From Nautilus pompilius (taxonomy: Eukaryota; Mollusca; Cephalopoda; Nautilida; Nautilidae): DNA of 64,000 bases. The notes below the pieces were generated by a model that had not been told where the DNA came from, did not search any database, and saw only the letters and a list, made by a program, of their open reading frames with translations. The stretch spans positions 740,501-804,500 of the forward strand of contig JACATO010000321.1 of assembly GCA_018389105.1 (NCBI GenBank), written 5' to 3'. Shown piece after piece: positions 13,001-25,000 of the stretch (its first letter is position 1; each line of letters begins with the position of its first letter). A program made the translations under genes and the position numbers.

Positions 13001-16000
13001 AGTTGTCCGCCTCTTCATTTAAGGTTTAAACTAGGTCATCTTCCTTCCTCTTGAATAATACACCAAGAATCTGATCTGCATTCTCTGTCTGGATCATTAT
13101 TGGTGAAGATAGCTATGACCTTGCCTTTGTACTGGAAGGTCTCAGGCAATTTGTGGGGGTAAAGTATCTTCTTTCTTCACCTTAGTAGACATTGGCTGTG
13201 CATGGGACTCACCACCTCTATTGGAATCCTCAAGGTCATCAAACCAAACTTGAAAGGTCACCCCAAACGATGTTGTGTCGAACCTCTCCTACACACTTTT
13301 CAAGCCCTCAGAATCCATTGGCACATTCAAGCCTGTAGCTGCACTAAACATTTTTTTTTTTTTTTTTTTTTTACTGTTGACACTGCTTTCCACAAATCCC
13401 TGATATTATCAGTAGCATTCATAATACTGTTTAATGCTTGGATGAGTTTCCTGAATATATGTTGTAAATATACTCCTTAACAGTGGCTATGACCTGGTCC
13501 ATTGACTGCAGCAACAGACTGGTTTTGGAGGCCAAAAAGTGACTTGAACATGTTCCAATAAATCGCCAAGATTTACTGGATGACCTGGGACATTATCCAG
13601 GGCAAGCAATGCCTTCTGGGCAATATTCCTTTTCTGCAGGACAAAAGTGTACACTGAAGATAGCCTGATTTACCCAAGTTCTCCTATTGAAGTGCAAAAT
13701 GACAGGAAGATGTGGTTTAGAATAACCCTTCAAAACCCTGGGATTTTCAGAGTGATACATAAACATTGGTTTTACCTTACAATCTTCTCAAGCTGAAGGT
13801 TAGATGTTCTTGGAAATATCAAAGCCAGGTGCAAATTTTTCATCTTTGAAATGGTGTGTCTTGTTGGGCATATGTTTTCAGTAGAGCCCAGTCTTGTCCA
13901 TATTGAATTGTAGCCACTTCCAACTATTCCTTTCAAAATAGGTGGACAACGTTCAGCAGCTCCTCTTTGTCAGCTCTCACTCTTTCACAAGACGCTTTCA
14001 AGTTATGATAATAGTGGGGCTGCTTGAACTTGTCAAACCATCCACGGATAGCTGCAAAAGGTTCCACTTCAAAACCTTTACCTTGATCTTGCTTCAGGTC
14101 CTCATAAAGGTTCAGAGCTTATATCTGAATTCCCTCCCCTAGCTTAGATTTGGAATCATGTTGCTTCATATCATCCATGTCACTATGGTGCCTAGTAATG
14201 ATGTGAAACTTTCAGCACTTTTCTTGAATTGATCTTGCTTTTGTCAGCAGCAGGCCTCGTTCCTCTTTTCACAGCGCCTTAAGCTACCACTTGCTGAACG
14301 TTTAGAACTCATTTTGCCAGTGTTTAATATTGTTAGTGCTGAAATCTTCGGCTTGCCCAACACATTACCGTTGTCACACCATCTGCTTACAAAAGCTGGG
14401 TACTTGACAATAGCAAGAGTAGTTTAAAGGTAGCACATTTTTACAATATGCGAAATATTTTCTTAATTTATTACTATTGTTTTGTTTTTTTGTTGATGGC
14501 AAAAAAGTGAAATAATGAGACAGCAAAAAGCAAAGACGGTCTACAGTGGCTCTTTGTTTAAGGATGAAAATTTTCAAATTAAGATGGGAAATCAAAATTT
14601 GCAGATTTTCATCCACCTCATGTTTTGTTATCGAGTAAATTACCCGTTAGTGTTCACCTGTTGTATTCATTAAAATTCTATTCAGGTCATAAATTCTCTT
14701 CATAAAGCTATTTCAGACTTTTCATCTTCTCTGGTAGGCCAACATTTAATGTGTTCTGATCCCACATGATTGCTAGAGATGCGTAATAACATTCACGATT
14801 CCAAAATGTATTTGATGATAATGATGGGCATCCAGTGTCTCTGTATGTATGGGGGCTGGTGGTTGATGAGAATAAACTAAGTTACAGAGAAGAGGTACAG
14901 GGGCGATCTGATAAGAGACATCCTGAGTAGACTCCCAGAATCTGTTTAGCATTGTTGTTAAGGATAATGCAAAGCAGCTAAAATGGGTTCCCAAATTTTC
15001 AAGCCTTTTGCAAGTTGATTTTTCTGAAAACTTGTGTTGATCAAAATGAACTGCAATCAGCTTGTTGGAGTCTTTTATTTCTACAACTTTATGACACTAG
15101 CATACTACATACTATTATTTCGAGCAGGGATAATTTAACATATACAAAAGAGACTTATTTCCTTCATTAGAATTCTTTTAAAGGAATTACCTCAGCATGT
15201 GCCTGAACTGAATGTGTAGTCAGCTAGACTAAGCTCCTGGTGTAAACTGCTTTATAGAAACCTGTCTTGATCTACTTCTGGTAAAGGGTCAGTAGGTGGG
15301 ATGGGAGAGTTCAGTCAAATGCTATATTTGGGGAAAAAGCGAACTTTTAATTATTTGTTTGTGTGTGTGTACATTCCGTTTGTACAACATTCCAAATCAG
15401 CAGGTTATCTTTTATTTTTATAAACCTTAACTTTGTTATTAAAATGTACATATACAGCAATCAATACCTCGTGTTCCTGGAGAAGAGAGCTTTCAACAGG
15501 GTCATTATAACACTTGATTTGGAGGTACATTCCTAGCTGTTTAGTTTTCTGATTTTTCTTCATTCATAAATAAGTTAATTTGGGGTATGAGATGAGGCTG
15601 AGGCTGGATCAACTAAGTTAGTTAGCCAAACTTTCAACCAGTCAGAACAATACATCAGATCCTTCATAGCATTGTTGCATAACATTACTGTTTCTGGTAC
15701 TTCCAGTTTAGTGAATATTAATGAGCTGTTTGCGAATATCCTTGAAATTCTTTGTGAGACGATCTTCCACATAAATGGGTGTTGAAATAGTTTTTCAGTT
15801 TGTTTGTAATCATGGAGAGATATTTGAAATAAACTGCAATCATCATCATTTCTGGTATCAAAAGCCAGTGTCATTTGCACCGTGTAGAATTGCTTGCTTT
15901 AAAAAGTCAAACATGTCACTTTTTTATATCCTTGATGTTTATTTGATTTTTAAATATTGCAGCACGACTACATTCAGTCAAGTTTCAAGTTGTCCAACAT

Positions 16001-19000
16001 TTGCGATTCTCAACTAGGTGAATGCTGTACACCAGCGATCATTGTTTGCAATTTGCTTGGCCCTTAGTCTCAACTGTACAGTACTAAGTCACAAGGTGTG
16101 TTGGGTCAGCACACATTCCTCCCACTTATCTTCAATGTTAGTCTGCCTCCCTTCGCTGCTGTGATTTGGTTATGAAAATAAAAATGGTCTGGGCATAGAT
16201 TTCGACGTATGTGTAACACGAATAACGTATTTTTAAAACTCATTTAGCCCTGATCCTGCTTGAATCCGTGATATCTTGAGCCTTATCACTTGGGCTGAAT
16301 GAGTTAATCAGAAACTATGGCCATGACGTTAAAACACGTGTGCCTTGTAATGCCAGGGTGTTTTCTCTTTACAACTATGTCATAGACTTTACTTTGCTAT
16401 TCATAGTTTAGGTAGAATTAGTTTAAAAGTAGAAGCAAAGAAAAATAAATGTTCTGTTTTTGTAAAACAAATAAAAAAGGCAGCAACCTGTTATAAAATA
16501 AAGTCTGATCAAACAGCTGTGCTTGCTATTATATATTGGCAGCCATAGCTAGAGCTGACATGCAGCAGGATTATCTTATTTGTTAGTGTAGTTTGTGCAT
16601 TGGAACAAAATTACGACATTCTGTAACTGGATGCAGTCTGATTGTGCAAATATGAGAGTTAAACATTGAAACATTAAATGTGATCATGCAAGATGGGAAA
16701 AAAGTCTGGTTTGTGTTGTGGGCATTTCAAGTTTTCTAATAGTAACTTTTGAAAGTACATGGGCAAGGAAGATGCAAAGAATGTCCATTAATTGAGTTTC
16801 AGTTTAACCACACTTGATATTGAAATGGAGGTGCTTGGCTGAAGGTACTGGAACTATCCGTCTGACCGTGCAGGGTGACTTCACAAATGGGATGAACATT
16901 GTGTAATTGTCGTATCTTTTCAGATCGGCACATTGTTGAAAGCTGTGAAAAAGCACCTTGATCAGGAGGCAGCAAAAATGAGTGAACAAAAGGTATATAT
17001 GCTTGTTTAGTCAGTTTCTTTTTCTCTCCTGATGGTCTGTCTGTCTGTTCTCTTGGTCTAATTTAAAAATTTGTTTGGGTAAAAACCCACAAACCCAAAG
17101 ACATGCATCAGAATGCTGTCCTGAACAGCATATGCGATGGATGGATTGAGAGAGAGTCAGGAAAGGTGCAGCTGAATGTGTTTGCATGAAGATTTACATG
17201 TGCGCGCATACTACAAATTTGGTATTTTTTTTCTTTTAAGTTTTTTTGGTGGTGGTTTTTCCATATTTTTTAAAAAGCTAACTGAACTGTAATTTCATGA
17301 AGTAAGGAGAGCTTAATTAAGAATTTTCTCTCTCTCTCTCCGTCAAAGGTTAAAGCAGAGAAGTCTGCTGATGATGTTGGTAATACAGACACACGTGATG
17401 TGGATGATCTCGCTGGAATTGTTCCTCTACAGTTTTGTAGTGACGATGTTCCTTCGCAGAACTCTCACAAAGCGGACAGTGATACCTTAGAAAGATGCAG
17501 AAAGAATGATGTGAATAATGCAGGGGAATCACAGGGCACTACTCACGAGCCTGCAGCAGAACACACTCACATTTCTGTGGACCCAGGAATAGCTGGAAGT
17601 GAGCAGACTGCTTTCTTTTAATTATGTTCGGTTTAAAGCATTTATAAATATTGACACATTTTACATTTTTAGCATGAAATCTTAGACTGTTATCATTTTA
17701 TAATAGATAAACAAGAGTCTACATCACAGAGAAGGAATAAGACTGAGACCAAGAGGAGGGTGAACAGCAAAATACCCAGATTAGATCTTGACATGAAGTC
17801 TTCACAGAAAGAAACCAGTAAGTTTGTTGTTTGTTTGTTTGTTTTTCAATTCTTTAAGAAATCTTTAATCTAGAAGCACCTCTATGATTAATTATGATTG
17901 ACAGGCCACAAAAAGAAATTCTTACACCTGAGTGTGAGCAGGCTGACACCTGACCAGCTGCCGCCATCAGGAGTGTGCATGCTAAACTTCCTTTCCTGGG
18001 TGTCCTGGTTTCTGGGAAAGATGGCAGACTGATTACCAGTATATACAGGAAGAAGATGCTTGCTTTGACTCCAATTGAGTGACGCAAGAAAGAAATAGGG
18101 AAATGGCTTTGAGCAAGAGCAGAAAGAAGAATGTCATGGTGGAGAACTAACATCAAATATCCAGCTCTAAGAAGAGTGACTGACTGCTCTCTGCAGTTTA
18201 TCAGAGAAACCAAGATCGAACAGATATTTCTGAATGCTTGTGCCAACTCTGCAGTGACCTTAACATTGTCAAAGTCATCCACAAAAGTGCCATAAGATTA
18301 AGAGATCTGCTAACAGCTGTACCCAAACCAAAAGCTCGTTTTCAATCAAAAGTGCCATTTAGTCTATTTCCTGTGGCCATGATAAAACAGTGACGCCTGG
18401 TGTCACAATGAATTAATGTTGATGTCAGATCGCAGGGCTTGGAGACCAGATCGAGGTATTTGAACATTCCTCTCCAAACAAGCACCCACTGCAAAAATAA
18501 CTAGATTGCAGGCAAAAGAAAAACAAAGGCAACAAGGAAAGACGTCTAAAACGTAGGTTCATCATCTAATTGTATTACTACTACTACTAAGGTTTTGGCA
18601 AAAATCCAAACTAATCCACTAGGTGCTTATTTGGTAATTCTAATTATTTTCTCTCCCTCAGAGTTCCAGTATGCCTACATTAAAAGTTAAATTACTGTGA
18701 CAAAATATATTCATCCAAGCATACACATTGTACAAAGGTGGTGGTATGGAGGTATTATTTAGTAGTTGAAAATGAAAATAACAGTTGCTTAAGTATTTAT
18801 ATATTTTTAAAAAAATAATGAAAATTAGTGGGAGTGGAATAAAAACTGTTGGGAAACCAGTCATTGATAGTATCCATTTGCTTTTATTCTTGTTAATAGA
18901 GTAAAACTTTGTACTAACGACACACATGCGGGTGAGTGGAGTCTAAAGAGAAGTAAACTTACTGTGCAGTCAGGTTGGCGTGAGCAACAAGCAGGCTTGT

Positions 19001-22000
19001 GATAGAAGACTATCACTGCCCAATTTAAGGTTATAAATATATATTTATTTTTGGTGAAATACTGACTTGTTGCTTCAATTTTCTAATGCTTATCGGGTAA
19101 GTTTTACCAGGGAGGAAAACCTAACTAACCATGATTTTAAAAAAGGATGAATGACTCCATTTTCATGGGTTTTTATTTCAGAAGCAAAACAGTGGGATAA
19201 AATCCATCAACAACAATTTGATCAGTTTGATTCAATTGATGATTATCTTAAAAAGAAAAGGAAGAGGATGCTGAGGCTGTGCACCCCAAAAGCAAGAAAG
19301 AATGCAGAGATGTGCCAGACTCCACAATCTCTTGTGGTAATTTCTTGGCTTTTAAAACTGCCTTTGTGTATTTAAAATTTGTGATGGCTATCATAGAGAT
19401 CTTCAGTGCTCTGCTGAATCAGAAATTGGAAGGAGATAGAATATATAATGGATTTGATTGGAAAGTAGGGGAGGTAACTTGTACAACTGGAACTAGTAAT
19501 TGTTTAAACTAGAATAAAGGAAGAGAGATGATGACACAGAATGAAAGATCAACAAACAATTTCAATATCAGGATTTAAATCACAAAACCATAATTAGATT
19601 TAAGACAAGATAGCATTTAAGAACTGGAGCACCAAAGAAATAAGATTGCATTTAAAAAAAAACTTTCAGTGGCATGTAAGATTTTAGGTTTTTCTCAATA
19701 TCTGAAAGTGTTAATTTCCAATTTTTACATTCATTCAGAGTTAACAGTTCTAATAAGTTAACAACCTCACCAAAACAAAATGTTTATTTTTGTATCCAAC
19801 TCTTTTCTGGTAAGTCTTGATGTGCACATGAGTGAGGATTTTTTAACACGCCCCTCATGAGCCAGGTGCTCACTGTATCGCTGGTACAAAACCCCAGGTC
19901 ACTGCGGAAAAAGAGATTTCATTTTTATTCTTTGTTTGAGAAGTTCTGCGGGCTGAGAGAAGCCGTTTGTTGCCCTCTATTTCATTTTCGGTGCAACACG
20001 TGAAAAATTATTGGAAAATCTCTTCCCCAGCTTCGTAGGTAGAAACTCTAGTGGAGCGTTAATAATGTCTGGTAAAAGGAAAGTAGTATTTCGAATTACT
20101 ATGCAATCAGTCCCGTGGCAGCGCTGGTGTTGTTCAAGGAAGACAGTCAGTCAGGTGAGCAGCTTTCCTACCGATGAAGAAGCTAACAGCTTTGTCAGTT
20201 CATGAAGCTGGAGCACAGGAGGCAGCGCACAGCAGGTGGTCAGAATTGATCATCCATGCCGTACTGCCTCGGGACTATATCTGCACACTTCAGTATACAT
20301 TTGTACTGTGTGCTACTGAAAATTCAAATGCTTTTAATATTTCCGTTTTTGACCCGAAAGATGTTTTGAAATCTTATGCAATACATTCAAATATCACCAT
20401 TATGGATGCTTCTGCAATGGCGACCTAGGGGGAATGTCAACCACCTCATAGTAAACAGTGGCTACCTGGCTTGTGAGGGACGGGTTAAAAAAAAAAAAGG
20501 AAATTATCCTAGACATTTCAGAATAATAATAATTTTATTTGTTTGGAAGAAATTGTACTGATGGAATAAAGACAAAATCCTTAATTCAAAATTTAAAAAA
20601 AATTACCACAAATAGTAGTATTTTAGGATTGATTGACTGGCCTTAATACTAACTTAAAAAACTAATTGAATGTACAACAAAGCCCAAGTTCTATGAAGTT
20701 GGAATTTTATAACAAACAGCTGACAAAACAAAAACATGGGTAGTAAACAATTGAGTCTCTTTTACTTTTATAATTCTGAGTAATATTCTTATTTGCCTTT
20801 CCATTGTCAGCCTGACAGTATTGGATAGTTGGTCTTCACTCTTCCAAAAAAATGGATCTTTAGTGAAAGATACAAAACTAAAATGAAATTTTGAAATATC
20901 TAAATTCTTTGAATTAAAATGTCTTAAATAGGATTAATATTATAAAATTAATGATAGACAAAGTAGTTATTCTAATAATAGTGACATAAATGATCTGTCA
21001 TTATTCCACGATATGCACCAATAATTCTGATCCTTGTAAGTGGTGGTCTCTTACAAAAAGTACTGGTATAATGCGCTCTCTATTTTTGTATAAGCTCATC
21101 TGATAGGTGTAATACATGTTGCTGAATTTAATTAGATAAAATGTTTGTGGTGTGTGTGATTTGTTGTTCTTTTCCAGAAGAGCAATCCATTATCTAGAAA
21201 ATCATCTTTTGAAAAGAAATACCCTTTAATAAGGAGTGCTATCCCAGGAATCACTGCTGAGAATCAACGCAGACAACTTTCTGGGGTTGACACAAACAAA
21301 AAATCTAGTGTGATGAGGTCAGCTTCAAAGCAATTATGTAGTATGTATTGTTATGTCATTTGTTTGATTGTAAAAGAAGTTACACATGTATCTAGTAGCA
21401 TGAAAGTGGTTATTTTTTTTTTAACCTTTGCATCACATTTAAATGAAGTCATAAATAATAAGTCTGAAATTAATAGATATTTAAACAAGCAGAAAATCAT
21501 TTCCAAACTTATAGACTGATTTAAAAACATGCCACCAGTTTTCAAGTTGTGTACAGTGTGAACAATTTATCTAAACCATTTGCAACAGTAAAATGCCATA
21601 ATAAAAGCAAGCTTGACTTTCACCTGAGGTGGTGCACCCTTACATTGTCAACTCTGGCTCTTGTCTGTAATGATGACATTCTTTCACATTAAGTGGGACA
21701 ATTGCACATATGCTGCTGCACCCATTGAGACTACAAGGCACGGTGCCCTGATGACAGAATAAGTCTGACACGTGAACATCTTGTAGACACCTGTATCTCA
21801 TAAATGATTATGCTCATTATCTAGGTCCACTGGGTCATATCTGTCTTTGAGCTGGAGCTGCTGCTGTGACTGTCACGGGCAGGAACTTGTTCCTTAGATT
21901 TGTATTGCAAATGCAGCAGTCTTTTTTTTACAGCAGCTGTCACTTGGTTATCTGCCACATGCAGTCGGAAGTCAAACATCTCAATATTCTAACCCACAGC

Positions 22001-25000
22001 CAAACAATGGTGATACGGTAACCGTTTTTTAGTCTTGCACCTTGCCTTGTTGATTGACCCACTTGAATTGTTCCTATAGCAGTTCTTTCCTTAAGATAAC
22101 TTAATGTTGGCATTGTTACTCAGATAGAAAAGGTGTGTGGTTTGTGGAAAAGAGAAGTGAATGTAATGGGAGTTTTGTGGTGGTAATCCCATTTATGGCA
22201 AATGTAGATCAGTGGTGCGGCTGAGCTGCGTTCGTTGTGGCGTTTCCAGTTTTATGACAGTTGTTGTTTTCCTTCACTTGATAAAAAACAAAGGGTTCAG
22301 CTGCAGTTTGTAAAATGTAGCAGACTGGTGAAAGGGTTGCTGAATCTATAAAATAATGCATGTAAAACTGATGTTTGTTTGTTTGTTAGCAGCACCGTTC
22401 ACACCCATGAGCGACAGGACACGTGCTGCCCTGAAGTCGGAGAAGAAGTTTGATTTGCTAGCCAGCTTGAGTCAGCCCCTGACATGGCAGCCGCACAAAG
22501 GGAAGTTGAAACCTTTTAATTCTCACAAATCACAGTACATGAAAAGTGGATTCGGTAAATGGAATGCAGAGGTTCAAAACAAAGAAAGGTAAATGACAAT
22601 AGCGTTGTAACTATGGTATTTCACACGTGCTTTTTATCGTTCACTGCCTTTGCGTACATGGTTTTGGTGATAGGACAAGTTTGGCAGGTGATAGAAGTGC
22701 AGTGTCAAATATTTATGTTTTATAGGTGTTTAAAATATTGAAAAAAAAGCAATATTGGAAATTGATAATTGTCAATGGATGACATTAACTGTGCAAATCA
22801 CATTCAGAAATGTATTAGATTAAACTATGAAAAAAAATTACTGTAAGGTGGGACTCAACTACTCCATCCCTTTAAGCTAATCCGTCTTGTATTGTTTCTG
22901 GTAACTTTAGATAGAAATGAAAAAGTATCGAAAATAGGAAGTAGCTTTACATTGGAATTTTTGTAAATACAACTTTCTTCCTTTGCATTAGTTTTACATA
23001 TAAATCAAATTGAGATATTAGGGTTCTTGGAAGGAAGAAACACACACACTAAAATTTTGTATATAATGGGCATGGGTCACTGTGTGTACAAGTTAAACAA
23101 AACAGGCAGAAGATCCAATGTTTGTTTAATATAATGTGCCTTACCATCAATACATTTGCTCCTTTTATCCTTCAAACTGTCTGCCAATTAGAAGTTGCTG
23201 ACTGCTTCAGCAGCCATGCCTCAGTATCCCTGATGTCTGACAATCATTTGCCATAGAGATGGTATTTAAGTTTCAGAACAAATAATGGTCATGAAGCCAA
23301 TCTGGACCATAAGTTAAGATTCATCTGCTTGAAGGTACATCCAGTTCATAGACTCAGGTTTACTATTGGGATGAATCTACATTTCAAGTTACCTAGTGAG
23401 AACAGAAATCTTGATTCAGACTGTTGGCATGGATTCTGAGCATCAAGGCACCCTGGACACCTAGTACAATTATGAATGATTGTCAGAATGATTCCATAAG
23501 ATGCACCAACTTCTGCTACAATGTCCTCAAACTTCATTCAGTAATCCTGTATTAACAATATGTGGATGATTGTTTCTTGGTTGATGGCAGTTGAAAGTTA
23601 CCTGGACCCTTGGTTTGGACTTGCAACTAGGCTTGAACTGAAACCATTTAGCTACTGTAAGAAGCAACATCAGTATACATGATTGTGGACTTTCTTTTTC
23701 TTATGCTCAGAAATAAGAAAATATTAAAAGCAAAGTTGTAGGTTTCATTTTATCCAAAAGCCATGGTTTTATGTAAAATTTAATTACTATGTTTCTGCAA
23801 ACTTAACTACTGCTCTCTAGTATTTCAAAATTTGATTTTATTCCAGATTTTTTTTTTGATGGAGATAAGTTTTGCATTTTTGCCTCAAATGAAAGCAGCA
23901 CACCTGTTAGCTATTATTTTAAAGACAGTTAATTAAAACAGAAGGTGCTACTTTTCTCAATTCTGTTATAGCCCATTGAATCCTGCTGGTTTACCAACCC
24001 CTGCCTCACCAGCTGCTGAATTAAGAGAAGTAAATATACCAGCAAAAAACTAAGTTTAACTTTGGGTTGAAATTACAAATCTATAAAAATGGGAGAGGTT
24101 TTGAAATGTTGCTAGGGGAGGGTATGGTTTATCGTTTACAGGTAAGAAACCTAATACAGGTGTTATATATTTAACATTCTAACAGATCAAATAGTCATTT
24201 TGACCTTGTTAATTTTACATTTAATATCAGAAACAAACAAACAAACACCAATGTGAAATCATGCTGCCTTCATGGTGGGGAACATACAGACAGTAGACAC
24301 AGTGCTACCTAAACCAAGAGCTGCCTGTTGACAGGTGATCGTGATACCAAATTGATATTCAGGTTACACTGGAAGTGAAAAGACTGACCCAAGACCTCCA
24401 TGGGTCATACCAATTTGCCTGGGTGAAGGTTTATGGACAGCTACTAAAAATCTCAATAAAAGTGATCATTTGCTCAGGGAATATAGGACCACAATATACT
24501 TCAAAAAACAATGAGCTATTATCACCAAGCCTATCCAGAGATGAATTCATGGAACAGTGGACAGGATCTAAGTTTTTAAAAACCAACCTGGGGACACCTG
24601 CTGTAACGATTGTGAGGTGTGGGGGTGTATGTTCCCTAGACTAGCAGTGGAGAACAGACAGTACGAGTCCAAGAAGGCCAAATTTTGAGTCTCTCTGGCA
24701 GTACCAAAGTTGAGGTCAGTAGGTGCATTAGGAAGTGTCTGAAATGGACTCTTCAGATGGCAATTTGCAATAACATCTGAGATGGAGTGAAATTTTGGAC
24801 CTGATAGTTGTAGGTGAGATGACAGCATGCCTAGGTTAAGTACCTTCTCTCCCCTGTTTTACCACCATAAGTAATGCCCACTAGTTGTAAACATGGCATA
24901 GGCATGCTAGTTTATTTTAAATGTCCAGCCCAAATAACATTTATCTTAAAACTCGGGTACTTGGCTTGATTTAGGTACCCAACATTCAGAAGGAATGATG

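Larger units (their letters stand above)
10088..16923 (+). other. NUSAP1 intron 1
   Basis: A 6.8-kb intron between the two SAP-domain exons. Apart from the 55-bp array and the Tigger remnant annotated separately, I see AT-rich sequence, a short inverted repeat at 12790-12820 and a T run near 13350-13372. Short plus-strand frames around 11559-11783 have no recognisable features. Confidence 0.6.

Noticed and set aside
23346-23537. Mariner-like helix-turn-helix on the minus strand
   Set aside because: Only one weak stretch (E-V-G-A-S-Y-G) resembles the family and no catalytic block follows. Not enough to annotate.
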